Assembly: GCA_902783815.1 (NCBI GenBank)
Contig: CACZSM010000216.1
Span: 1-11,274, forward strand
DNA from: an uncultured Ruminococcus sp.
Lineage (GTDB): Bacteria > Bacillota > Clostridia > Oscillospirales > Acutalibacteraceae
Reading direction: 5' to 3'
Length of the DNA: 11,274 nucleotides
Shown here: positions 1 through 7,639 of the stretch, one piece after another
How positions within the stretch are numbered: the first letter of the stretch is position 1
Layout of the letters: every line of letters begins with the position of its first letter
Notes under the pieces: model-generated
Seen by the model: the letters and a program-made list of their open reading frames with translations, nothing else
What the model was told of the DNA's origin: nothing
The model's database searches: none
Program-made: the position numbers and the translations under genes

Positions 1-1031
1 CCGTCCATACAGGTCATAAAGCTGCCAAGCTCAGGAGCGAATGAAAGATCAGCATTACTGTTGACTACTCCCTTGACATATATACCCTCTCCGTTTTTCC
101 TTAAAGCAAACATTGTAAACGGCTTTTCCTCAACTACATAAAGAGGATCATTATGTTCAGCAATTTCGAGTCCTGTTTCAACCGATATTTTTCCGAGAGC
201 TATATCGTAGCTGCAGAGTTTTTCATTTCCTGTACGGAATTCCTTTGCGCGGAAAAAGACCTTATCGCCGTCAATTCCCATATACCTTGCGAGACCCTTT
301 ATATCAGCGCTTGCAATACACTTTTTACTGATGTTTTCAACTCCGCTTTCAAGTTCCGCCTCAAGCCGGGAAAGCTCACAAAGCCATACATTATCCCTGA
401 TATCAGCGCTTATCCATCTTTGCTCATCGTAGTAGCTTTTCTTGATATCCTCATCGCCAAACGGATCAAGAAGAATAAGGTAATCTCTTCCCTGCGCATT
501 TGTTTTTCTCATATTGCTTATACCCAGCTTCGCAATAAGAGGATTCTTTACAAAATGCTTTACATTTTTCTTCATATCATACAGATAACATAAACACTCA
601 CAGCCTGTTATCTCACTATACTGCTTGAACATTGCAGCATTAGCCTCATCCGGACCCATATATATAAGCAGATGGCTGCTGTCAAGAGCCATACAGTTAC
701 GGAATGTTCCTGTACAAACTACTTTTCTTCTGTTAAGCTCATTTCCCGTCAGCTTGTCAGCCTCTATCAGCCACATACTGTTTGAACCGTTTTCAAGCAC
801 AATAACGATCGTATTCTCAAATGCAAACATATGCTCAACAAAAGTCGGGTCCTCAAGGGTATAGTTTGTAATAAGTCTTTCCTTGCGTGTTGAACGGTTA
901 TATTCAAGAATAAACAGCTCATGATGACCATTTTCATTCTTCTCTTCCGCATAATAAATAAATGAGGATGTTACATCAAAAAGCTCTATATTCCTTTTTG
1001 AAAAAATACTTCTCAGATCTGTTACTATCAT
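1..1031 (-). CDS. Hypothetical protein, possible beta-propeller (C-terminus beyond the window)
   Basis: The minus strand is open from an ATG at 1031 to the left edge, giving 343 complete codons and no stop. The start is supported by AAGGAAGG eight bases upstream. I do not recognise the family. The protein begins MIVTDLRSIFSKRNIELF and shows no signal peptide, membrane helix or zinc knuckle in the visible part, so it is probably cytoplasmic. It is built of short hydrophobic strands alternating with charged turns (for example FENTIVIVLENGSNSMWLIE and GDKVFFRAKEF), which resembles the blades of a beta-propeller; this is inference from pattern only. It lies 131 nt downstream of the DUF5050-like gene on the same strand, with no clear T-tract terminator between them, so the two may be co-transcribed. 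The gap contains a weak TACAAT that could be a separate -10 element. Confidence 0.85.
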   Translation of the reverse strand, partial: MIVTDLRSIFSKRNIELFDVTSSFIYYAEEKNENGHHELFILEYNRSTRKERLITNYTLEDPTFVEHMFAFENTIVIVLENGSNSMWLIEADKLTGNELNRRKVVCTGTFRNCMALDSSHLLIYMGPDEANAAMFKQYSEITGCECLCYLYDMKKNVKHFVKNPLIAKLGISNMRKTNAQGRDYLILLDPFGDEDIKKSYYDEQRWISADIRDNVWLCELSRLEAELESGVENISKKCIASADIKGLARYMGIDGDKVFFRAKEFRTGNEKLCSYDIALGKISVETGLEIAEHNDPLYVVEEKPFTMFALRKNGEGIYVKGVVNSNADLSFAPELGSFMTCMD

Positions 1032-1162
1032 TTTTCCAGCCTTCCTTTATTAAATATTGTAGTGATTCTCTGAAAACCGGGAAACGAGGTATTCTGCCTC
1101 AGAAAATTTATTACGGCAAAATCCTCGTGATAATGTTTTCCGGAGATTATTTGTAGTACAAC

Positions 1163-2476
1163 TTATTTCAGCTTCATGGAACAATAGGTACCGTCCCCGG
1201 ATGTATAATGGATAATTCCATCCGCGATACCAGGGAATATCATCTTTTCTTCCTTCAGAGTAACACTGTCGCCTCCGTCCTTTTTTATCCGTCTTAACTC
1301 GGTCATATAGCTGCCTTCCTTTTCAGCCTTTACGGGTATAACATAAAATATATAATCTCCGTATGCCGTCAGATAAATCCCTCCGGCATTTACTGCTATT
1401 TTTTTGACATCGCTTCCGTCAGGTTTCATTGAGTAAAGCTGATATATGGATGTCCCAGGAGACAGATTCGTAAAATAGATAAGACCATCCGCAAAGGTCA
1501 TACTCTGTATCCCCTCTTTATTTTCGCCTAAAGGAGATATATCAATAAAATCATCTGCTTTCTCTACGGATGAGCATTTTATATGCCCGATATAATTTTC
1601 AAGATCATAATAATATACATACAGCTTTTCTTCACAGACAAGAACACTGTCAATTTCTGTATTATCCATTATCAGCAGAGGCTTTATAACTCCTGTTTCC
1701 AGATCCTTGCTGAACAATGCGCCTGTTCCCCTCTGCATATAATCACTTATCGTATAATACGCATACTCCCCGAATATGTAAAGATAATCCGGGTTCTGAT
1801 CCTTTATCTCGTTTTTTTCGTCGCCGCCGTTCTTCCTGACAGAGCATACGCAATTACGACTGTTTACTGCTGTTACATAATATAGCCTGTCCTTATATAC
1901 ATTAAGACAAGTCAAATAATTTGAATTTACTGAAACTGTCCTGACATCACCTTTTTTATCGGAACAGTTGATACTGTATTCACCTTCATCATTACAGCTA
2001 AGATAGTAGGTATCATCGCCATCTATTACCACTGAGCTTTTATTCACTATATTTGAGCAAAAAACATTAGCCGTATCGCCATAATCCATATGAGTTTCAA
2101 ACAGGCTGAATCCATTGTCGGGGTCATAATAGCCTGTAACGATCATTACGGCAATACTGACTACACACAGTACAACAAATATTATACCTACATTCCTCAT
2201 TACAGTATGGAGCTTATCGCTTTTTTCGTTTTTTGACCTGTCAACAGCTGCATCAGATTGTTCAATTTTAGGGTCATATGCAGACGAGCCAAAGCTATCA
2301 TCACCGAATTCCGAAAAAAGAGTCCTTTCACCGCCTGCCGAACCATTAGTTTTATCCTGCGCAGAGTCCTCTCCTTTCCCGAAAGGTCGGATCTTATCAG
2401 GAAGTTCCGCGCCGCACTTGACACAGACTCTGGAGCCTTCGTGATTGACAGCAGAACATACATTACATACTTTCAA
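1163..2476 (-). CDS. Zinc-ribbon, single-pass membrane protein with DUF5050-like propeller domain
   Basis: The 437-residue protein has three parts. Residues 4-21 form a zinc ribbon with CxxC pairs at Cys4/Cys7 and Cys18/Cys21 (VCNVC and CVKCG). Residues 25-92 are a polar, probably disordered linker. A hydrophobic helix at about 95-115 (VGIIFVVLCVVSIAVMIVTG) spans the membrane. The remaining 320 residues should be outside the cell. They contain repeated Y-F-Y strands and motifs such as LYSMKPDGSDVKKI and LRRIKKDGGDS, typical of the DUF5050/propeller families found in Firmicutes. The start is TTG at 2476, chosen because AAAGGAG lies eight bases upstream and the next in-frame ATG (residue 93) would lose the zinc ribbon. 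The likely role is a membrane sensor or scaffold; the actual ligand is unknown. It is transcribed from the promoter at 2716-2744 through a long leader. The domain reading is fairly secure, the function is not. Confidence 0.93.
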   Translation of the reverse strand: MKVCNVCSAVNHEGSRVCVKCGAELPDKIRPFGKGEDSAQDKTNGSAGGERTLFSEFGDDSFGSSAYDPKIEQSDAAVDRSKNEKSDKLHTVMRNVGIIFVVLCVVSIAVMIVTGYYDPDNGFSLFETHMDYGDTANVFCSNIVNKSSVVIDGDDTYYLSCNDEGEYSINCSDKKGDVRTVSVNSNYLTCLNVYKDRLYYVTAVNSRNCVCSVRKNGGDEKNEIKDQNPDYLYIFGEYAYYTISDYMQRGTGALFSKDLETGVIKPLLIMDNTEIDSVLVCEEKLYVYYYDLENYIGHIKCSSVEKADDFIDISPLGENKEGIQSMTFADGLIYFTNLSPGTSIYQLYSMKPDGSDVKKIAVNAGGIYLTAYGDYIFYVIPVKAEKEGSYMTELRRIKKDGGDSVTLKEEKMIFPGIADGIIHYTSGDGTYCSMKLK

Positions 2477-2709
2477 TTGATTAACTCCTTTATAAAAGGG
2501 TTCTCAAAAACCGGAACACAAGACAGTCTGGATTCTTCAATTTTTCTCTGGCAAGGCTGAAAGCCGCAGCAATACCGTAAACCATACGGAAAAATTGACA
2601 GCAAAATATCAGTGAAAGAGGTTTCAGAGGTCCCCTGAAGATAATATCCCGGATAATCAGCCGGGACGAGGGAAATGCAGAGCTTTTAATAACCCAAATA
2701 ATACATACC
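2477..2709 (-). promoter_or_regulatory. Long structured 5' leader of the DUF5050-like gene
   Basis: If transcription starts just after the -10 element at 2716-2721, the mRNA carries about 230 nt before the TTG start. No open frame of note was seen in it. Several hairpins can be drawn in minus-strand order: TCCCGG/CCGGGA (2666-2647, eight-base loop); TTCAG/CTGAA (2639-2623); and a domain closed by a ten-pair stem TCAATTTTTC/GAAAAATTGA (2598-2589 with 2546-2537) that encloses CCGTA/TACGG (2589-2575) and GGCT/AGCC (2565-2555). The last domain has the form of a three-way junction. I could not match it to any riboswitch consensus I know. It could be a cis-regulatory RNA or simply an untranslated leader. 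Confidence 0.5.
2485..2499 (-). promoter_or_regulatory. Shine-Dalgarno inside a small hairpin, fixing a TTG start
   Basis: The ribosome binding site AAAGGAG (2485-2491, minus strand) lies eight bases before the TTG at 2476 and decides that start. Its AAAGG is exactly complementary to CCTTT at 2495-2499 across a three-base loop (TAT), so the site can be hidden in a five-base-pair hairpin. Together with the unusual TTG start this suggests modest or controlled translation. The hairpin is short and AU-rich, so regulation is only a possibility. Confidence 0.55.
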
Positions 2710-2715
2710 CTATTA

Positions 2716-2744
2716 AGTATATGTTATTCCGGCTGTTTTGTCAA
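2716..2744 (-). promoter_or_regulatory. Sigma-70/SigA type promoter for the leftward genes
   Basis: Read on the minus strand, a perfect -35 TTGACA (2744-2739) is followed after exactly 17 bases by TATACT (2721-2716). This is the best promoter in the window and points at the zinc-ribbon DUF5050-like gene. It is divergent from the promoter at 2784-2812; 39 bases separate the two -35 boxes, so a regulator bound between them could affect both. Confidence 0.8.
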
Positions 2745-2783
2745 TGAACTTGGGGATGATTTTTAAAAAATTAATAAAATCCA

Positions 2784-2812
2784 TTGTATATTCTGTTAAA
2801 TTCGTATATAAT
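2784..2812 (+). promoter_or_regulatory. Promoter for the zinc-ribbon protein and lipoprotein pair
   Basis: TTGTAT at 2784-2789 and TATAAT at 2807-2812 are separated by 17 bases. The expected start of transcription is near 2819, about 64 nt before the ATG at 2883. The sequence around it is very A/T-rich. Confidence 0.75.
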
Positions 2813-2882
2813 GTTAATCAGGTGTTTCTGCTTTTGTTTGTAGAAAATACACTGTTAATTTTTTTACAGGAGGATAGAATAC

Positions 2883-3548
2883 ATGGATCAATATACACTC
2901 GTTCTTGAAGCTCTTGAATATGTACTTGTAAAAACAGGTCGGAATGAGTATGCTTCGGCTGTCCATGAATGTACGGAGCAGTGGAAAACGAATCATAACA
3001 GCTCTATGCTGAAAAATGAATTCACCAGTAACGGCAGATTGTATGATCTCGATACGGAAAGCTTCTATACTGATGACCCTGAAAGAAATTTCTGGACATC
3101 TCAGCTTTTATCGGCTCTTATTGCGCTTGCTGCGCAGGGCGGAGTATTTATCGAAAAAGGTATTAATTTCGATATCGACTTCCTTCGCAGGAATTTTGGT
3201 GCTGATAATGAAGTAATGATGGTAAAACGATGTGAAAACTGCGGCACTATCCGTGTTAATGCTGCTGATATCGGCAAATATGCCTCAAAGATCGTTATTC
3301 CGGCTGTCCTTATCAAAGGACTTGAAAACGGTGATCTGAAATATGCAGCTGAAAGTATTCTTGATTTGACTTCAAAGAATATCGAAAGAGAATTAAGAAA
3401 AGCCAGGTTAAGACTCGAAAACAGCCGTATTTCTTTTTCCGACAGCTTTATCACTGATAAAGCCTGCTTACGGTGCGGAAGTAAGAAATTCGCCGATTGC
3501 AGGCTGCTCAGAAGTCTTAAAGAAAATGTTTTTATCCCGCTTGGCTGA
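2883..3548 (+). CDS. Hypothetical cytoplasmic protein with two CxxC zinc knuckles
   Basis: The 221-residue protein starts at an ATG nine bases after AGGAGG. It has no signal peptide or membrane helix. The first 110 residues are mostly helical (YTLVLEALEYVLVKTGRNEY; WTSQLLSALIALAAQGG). Two cysteine knuckles follow: CENCG at 117-121 and CLRCG at 195-199, separated by about 75 residues that include a basic helix (IERELRKARLRLEN). The two knuckles could together bind one zinc ion, as in split zinc ribbons; this is inference. I do not recognise the family. It is the first gene of a likely two-gene unit, with the lipoprotein start 21 nt after its stop. It is divergent from another zinc-ribbon gene, but the two show no obvious sequence similarity beyond the CxxC motifs. 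Confidence 0.9.
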   Translation: MDQYTLVLEALEYVLVKTGRNEYASAVHECTEQWKTNHNSSMLKNEFTSNGRLYDLDTESFYTDDPERNFWTSQLLSALIALAAQGGVFIEKGINFDIDFLRRNFGADNEVMMVKRCENCGTIRVNAADIGKYASKIVIPAVLIKGLENGDLKYAAESILDLTSKNIERELRKARLRLENSRISFSDSFITDKACLRCGSKKFADCRLLRSLKENVFIPLG

Positions 3549-3569
3549 TTATCTGAGGAGGTAATATTT

Positions 3570-4379
3570 ATGACTAAAAAACTGACTGCTCTGGCGATCA
3601 GCGCACTGCTGACAACCGCTTTGTGCGGATGCAGCAGCAATAAGACTGATATCGTCACGGAAAAAAGTCCTGAAAGCACTGCTCAGCAAAGCAGTGTCGG
3701 CAGTGTTTCTACAGTATCTGAAACATCAGCTGCTGAAAGCGTTGTTTCTGCTGAAAGCAGTAATGAATCCTCTGCCGATGCTCCTGTACAGGAAAGCTCC
3801 ACAGTTAATTCAACAGTAAGCTCTGAGCCGACTTCTGAAAGCTCTGTTGAATCTGAGATCATCTATGTAGAGCCTGAAGATGAGGAGTCATCCCAGAGTC
3901 CTGAGGAAGCAAGTATGTTCGCCTCAAGAACTTACCTGAATAACGGACAGATACCTGTTGATGTCGCTGACAGCAAAATAAGCGCAGACGCCGCTAAGGA
4001 TGAAGGCAAGGCTTTCTATATCAACAGCTATAATGACTTTACTGACTTTTATGAAAAAAATAAAGTATCGTATTCATTGGATGATGTCGAAAGCGGTGAA
4101 CCTTTCAGCTCCGCTGCAAAGGAATTTGATGAAACATTCTTTGAAACCGAATGCTTAATTGCAACACTGCAAAAGTTTGAAAAGGGTACAAACATAGAAG
4201 TCGGCGATGTCTATAAGGATAATAATGGTTCTGTAATAACTATCTGCAAGGAACTGCCTTCGTCACAAGCAAATACATCTTACATACTTCTCCTTGTGAC
4301 TATAGAAAAAAGTGATCTTGATAATACAAAACCTGTAATAGAAATCATTTCCTCTGAAAACTATATCGTAAACAACTGA
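3570..4379 (+). CDS. Ser-rich lipoprotein with C-terminal globular domain (weak PrcB-like resemblance)
   Basis: The 269-residue protein starts at an ATG eight bases after a strong GAGGAGG. Residues 1-20 form a lipoprotein signal peptide (KK, hydrophobic core ALAISALLTTA, lipobox LCGC), so Cys21 should be lipidated and hold the protein on the outer face of the membrane. Residues 22-118 are a low-complexity linker rich in Ser, Glu, Thr and Val, built of short repeats such as AESV, AESS and SESS. Residues 135-269 form a compact domain: a helix (YNDFTDFYEKN), the stretch FDETFFETECLIATL, and strands ending in ILLLVTIEKS. The order recalls the PrcB C-terminal domain of other Firmicutes lipoproteins, but the match is weak and I do not assign function. 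It is probably co-transcribed with the upstream zinc-knuckle gene and secreted through SecA. Confidence 0.92.
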   Translation: MTKKLTALAISALLTTALCGCSSNKTDIVTEKSPESTAQQSSVGSVSTVSETSAAESVVSAESSNESSADAPVQESSTVNSTVSSEPTSESSVESEIIYVEPEDEESSQSPEEASMFASRTYLNNGQIPVDVADSKISADAAKDEGKAFYINSYNDFTDFYEKNKVSYSLDDVESGEPFSSAAKEFDETFFETECLIATLQKFEKGTNIEVGDVYKDNNGSVITICKELPSSQANTSYILLLVTIEKSDLDNTKPVIEIISSENYIVNN

Positions 4380-4395
4380 AAAGCTCTTTACCCTA

Positions 4396-4425
4396 TTGTA
4401 AAATAACAATGATATGTGTTATAAT
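4396..4425 (+). promoter_or_regulatory. secA promoter with extended -10
   Basis: TTGTAA at 4396-4401 and TATAAT at 4420-4425 are 18 bases apart, and TG at 4417-4418 gives an extended -10 (TGTTATAAT). Transcription should begin near 4432, leaving a leader of about 39 nt. It starts only 16 bases after the lipoprotein stop, and no terminator is visible between, so secA may also receive read-through. Confidence 0.75.
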
Positions 4426-4470
4426 TAACTAAATACCATTTTGGAAAATATTATATTGAGGTGAAAACCA

Positions 4471-7400
4471 ATGGGAATAAAAGAATGGTTTAACGGCAGT
4501 AACAGCCGTAGAGAACTTAAAAGAATCAAACCAATGGTCGATAAGGTCTTTGAACTTGAAAGCAAGTATAAGGATTATACCGACGACCAGCTCAGAGAGG
4601 AAACAAGAAAATTTCAACAGATGTTCAGGGATGAACCTGACCTCACCGAAAAGAAAAAGGATGAAATGCTTAATGCTATCCTCCCGGACGCATTCGCTAT
4701 ATGCCGTGAGGCTTCCTGGCGTGTTCTTGGAATGAAGCACTTTCGCGTTCAGGTTATAGGCGGCATTATTCTGCACCGCGGCCGTATCAGCGAAATGAAA
4801 ACTGGTGAGGGTAAAACTCTTGTTGCTACTCTGCCGGCTTACCTTAATGCACTTACAGGTCAGGGCGTCCATGTTGTAACTGTAAACGAGTACCTTGCAA
4901 AGCGTGATGCTGAGTGGATGGGTAAGCTCTATCGCTTCCTCGGTCTTACTGTAGGAATACTCCAGCACGATACCTCCAATGAGGATAGAAAAAAAGCATA
5001 TAATTCTGATATTACCTATGCTACAAATAATGAACTCGGCTTTGACTACCTGAGAGATAATATGGTCGTCTATAAGGAAAACAGGGTACAGAGAGGTCAT
5101 GTTTTCGCTATCGTCGATGAGGTGGACTCTATCCTTATTGATGAAGCAAGAACTCCTCTTATAATCTCTGGTCAGGGCGATAAATCCACTGATCTCTATG
5201 TGAGAGCTGATGAGCTTGCAAAAACTATGAAATGCAAGAGGATCACCGAAACTGATGCTAAAGAGGATAACGACCAGGAGTATATTGACGAGGGTATAGA
5301 TTATATCGTTGACGAAAAAGCAAAAACCGCTACTCTTACTCCTGTGGGCGTTAAAAAGGCTGAAAAGTTCTTTAATATCGAAAACCTTACCGACCCGGAA
5401 AATATCACTATCCAACACCATGTAAATCAGGCTATCAAGGCTAACGGCGTTATGAAGCGTGATATCGAATATGTCGTTAATGAAAAAGGCGAAGTCATTA
5501 TCGTTGACGAATTTACGGGCCGTCTTATGTACGGCAGACGATACAATGAGGGTCTGCATCAGGCTATTGAAGCTAAGGAAGGCGTTAAGGTCGAAAGAGA
5601 AAGCAAAACTCTTGCTACTATTACCTTCCAGAACTTCTTCAGACTCTATAAAAAACTTTCCGGTATGACCGGTACGGCTATGACTGAGGAAACTGAATTC
5701 TCAGAAATATACCGCCTTGATGTTATCGAAATACCAACTAACAAGCCTATACAGAGAAAGGATCTGCCTGATCTTATATTCCGTACAGAGGCTGGAAAGT
5801 ATGAGTCACTTATCAAGGATATTGAAGCTGCTCACGAAAAGGGTCAGCCTGTACTTGTCGGTACTATATCAATTGATAAGTCTGAGGAACTGAGCAAGCT
5901 GCTTAAAAAGAAGGGCATAAAGCATAATGTCCTCAATGCTAAGTTCCACGAAAAGGAAGCTGAGATAGTTGCTCAGGCAGGTAAGCTCGGCGCCGTTACT
6001 ATCGCTACTAATATGGCAGGCCGCGGTACGGATATTAAACTCGGCGGTAATGAGGAATTCCTTGCAAAGGATGAAATGCGCCGCCTTAACTATAGTGAGG
6101 AGCTTATCAATGAAGCTACCGGCTATGCGGAAACTGACGATCAGGAAATTATAGATGCCCGTGAAAAATACAGGGAACTTCTCGATAAGCATAAGGCTGT
6201 TATTGAGGTCGAAGCAGAAAAGGTCAGAGATGCCGGCGGTCTGTTTATTATGGGTACTACAAGGCATGAGTCAAGGCGTATTGACAACCAGCTCAGAGGC
6301 CGCGCACGACGACAGGGCGATCCCGGCGCAAGCCGTTTCTACCTCTCTGCTGAGGATGATATCCTCCGTCTGTTTGCAGGCGACAGAATAAAGAATATTA
6401 TGGATAAAATGCCTGGTGATGATGACGAGGCTCTTGAAAGTAAACTGCTTACCTCTGTTATTGAAAGCGCTCAGTCCAGAGTCGAAGGCAGAAACTTCAG
6501 CATCAGAAAGAGCGTCCTTGAATATGACGATGTAATGAACCGTCAGAGAGAGATCATTTACTCACAGCGTAACCAGGTTCTTGACGGCGAAAATATCCGT
6601 GATACCATTATCGGCATGATCGGTGATACTATGAACGGTATCGTTTCTGAATATCTGCCGTTTGATGACGATAAGGATAACTGGAACCTTGAGGGTCTGA
6701 GAGATGCTCTTATGGGCTGGCTTATTGATGCGGATGATGAGGAAACTCTTGTATATTCCACAGAAGAACTTGAAAGACTTGAAAAGGAATTCCTCATTAA
6801 TGATCTTACCAAAAAGGCTACGGATCTTTATGAGCATAATGAAAGCCTTATCCCCGAAGAAACTATGCGTGAGCTTGAAAGAGTTTATCTGCTGAAAAAT
6901 GTTGATAACTACTGGATGGATCATATTGATGCTATGGAAGAACTCAAAAGAGGCATCCGTCTGCGTTCCTACGGTCAGCATGACCCTGTTGTTGAATACA
7001 GGATCGAAGGCTTCGATATGTTTGATGATATGATAAAATCTATCAGAACTGACACAGTTAAAATGCTTCTTGTAATACCAAGAAGAGTTGCCGAAAGACT
7101 TGAAGAACAGAAGCGCATGAGAGAAATGGTAACAAAGCGTACTGCTGCAGGCAGAGCTCGTGCCGCTGCTATTGCCGCGCTCAGGGCACAGGAGGCTGAA
7201 CAGGAGGTTCAGGCTGATCTTGCCGGCGCCGCTGTTCTTGAAACACAAGAAGAAGAATATGAGGTTCCGGTCATTGAAAGAACCTATGAGGAAATAGAGG
7301 ACAAACCGGAGGAGGATGTGTCCGCTGCTGATGACGACGAAAGCTATACCGATGAGGATATACGCAAGGCAGCCGGAAAACTGATGGAAAGAGAACAGGT

Positions 7401-7545
7401 CGCTAAACCTACCTCTACCAATATGGATTCAACATCTGAGGGAATAAATAAAACTGTAAGAGGCGTTAAAAAAATAGGCAGGAATGATCCCTGCCCATGC
7501 GGAAGCGGCAAAAAATATAAGAAGTGCTGCGGAAAGAATCTCTGA
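4471..7545 (+). CDS. secA: Protein translocase subunit SecA
   Basis: SecA is the ATPase that drives preproteins through the SecYEG channel. GAGGTGA lies six bases before the ATG. Features in order are: Walker A TGEGKT at 111-116; Walker B region DEVDSILIDEART at 216-228; the preprotein-binding region up to VDEFTGRLMYGRRYNEGLHQ; NBD2 with ATNMAGRGTDIKLGG near 513-526; motif VI near 605-618; the scaffold and wing domains (for example RNFSIRKSVLEYDDVMNRQR and YWMDHIDAMEELKRGIRLR); an acidic linker; and a C-terminal SEC-C zinc motif CxC-x8-CC (Cys1008, 1010, 1019, 1020). At 1,024 residues it is longer than Bacillus SecA (about 840). Part of the difference is an insertion of about 58 residues in NBD2 (528-585), and part is an Ala/Glu-rich C-terminal linker. 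Motif VI reads GRARRQGD where GRxGRQGD is expected, so Gly is replaced by Arg613. It is transcribed alone and ends in a strong terminator. Confidence 0.99.
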   Translation: MGIKEWFNGSNSRRELKRIKPMVDKVFELESKYKDYTDDQLREETRKFQQMFRDEPDLTEKKKDEMLNAILPDAFAICREASWRVLGMKHFRVQVIGGIILHRGRISEMKTGEGKTLVATLPAYLNALTGQGVHVVTVNEYLAKRDAEWMGKLYRFLGLTVGILQHDTSNEDRKKAYNSDITYATNNELGFDYLRDNMVVYKENRVQRGHVFAIVDEVDSILIDEARTPLIISGQGDKSTDLYVRADELAKTMKCKRITETDAKEDNDQEYIDEGIDYIVDEKAKTATLTPVGVKKAEKFFNIENLTDPENITIQHHVNQAIKANGVMKRDIEYVVNEKGEVIIVDEFTGRLMYGRRYNEGLHQAIEAKEGVKVERESKTLATITFQNFFRLYKKLSGMTGTAMTEETEFSEIYRLDVIEIPTNKPIQRKDLPDLIFRTEAGKYESLIKDIEAAHEKGQPVLVGTISIDKSEELSKLLKKKGIKHNVLNAKFHEKEAEIVAQAGKLGAVTIATNMAGRGTDIKLGGNEEFLAKDEMRRLNYSEELINEATGYAETDDQEIIDAREKYRELLDKHKAVIEVEAEKVRDAGGLFIMGTTRHESRRIDNQLRGRARRQGDPGASRFYLSAEDDILRLFAGDRIKNIMDKMPGDDDEALESKLLTSVIESAQSRVEGRNFSIRKSVLEYDDVMNRQREIIYSQRNQVLDGENIRDTIIGMIGDTMNGIVSEYLPFDDDKDNWNLEGLRDALMGWLIDADDEETLVYSTEELERLEKEFLINDLTKKATDLYEHNESLIPEETMRELERVYLLKNVDNYWMDHIDAMEELKRGIRLRSYGQHDPVVEYRIEGFDMFDDMIKSIRTDTVKMLLVIPRRVAERLEEQKRMREMVTKRTAAGRARAAAIAALRAQEAEQEVQADLAGAAVLETQEEEYEVPVIERTYEEIEDKPEEDVSAADDDESYTDEDIRKAAGKLMEREQVAKPTSTNMDSTSEGINKTVRGVKKIGRNDPCPCGSGKKYKKCCGKNL

Positions 7546-7555
7546 TATGTGATTT

Positions 7556-7587
7556 TGCGGATACTCCGGAAGAGTATCCGCATTTTT
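7556..7587 (+). terminator. Rho-independent terminator of secA
   Basis: A perfect 11-pair stem (TGCGGATACTC at 7556-7566 and GAGTATCCGCA at 7572-7582) closes a five-base loop CGGAA and is followed by five T. It starts ten bases after the secA stop codon. There is no T-run on the other strand, so it should act only on rightward transcription. Confidence 0.95.
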
Positions 7588-7605
7588 CTGCTATAAACAA
7601 ATTCA

Positions 7606-7633
7606 GGCTGATGAGCAAAATTACTCATCAGCC
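7606..7633 (-). terminator. Probable terminator of the GGDEF gene
   Basis: A perfect ten-pair stem (GGCTGATGAG at 7606-7615 and CTCATCAGCC at 7624-7633) closes an eight-base loop. It begins six bases after the stop codon of the leftward cyclase gene. On the minus strand the stem is followed by TGAATTTGTTTAT, a poor T-tract; on the plus strand by GTTTTG. It may act in either direction, backing up the secA terminator between these convergent genes. Confidence 0.65.
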
Positions 7634-7639
7634 GTTTTG

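Noticed and set aside
153..593. Plus-strand frame of 146 codons
   Set aside because: The minus strand here holds a continuous frame with a good ribosome site and normal composition; the plus frame is its shadow.
1032..1162. Terminator between the two leftward genes
   Set aside because: Short pairings such as ACGAGG/CCTCGT exist but are not followed by a T-tract.
2477..2709. c-di-GMP or other known riboswitch in the leader
   Set aside because: The conserved core bases of the c-di-GMP-I class were not found, and no other class I know fits.
3101..3679. Antisense frame of 192 codons across the zinc-knuckle and lipoprotein genes
   Set aside because: It overlaps two well-supported genes and looks like a reverse reading of them.
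4429..5559. Antisense frame of 376 codons opposite the start of secA
   Set aside because: It runs against a certain gene, has a Cys/Ser/Phe/Ile-rich composition typical of a shadow frame, and no ribosome site or family resemblance.
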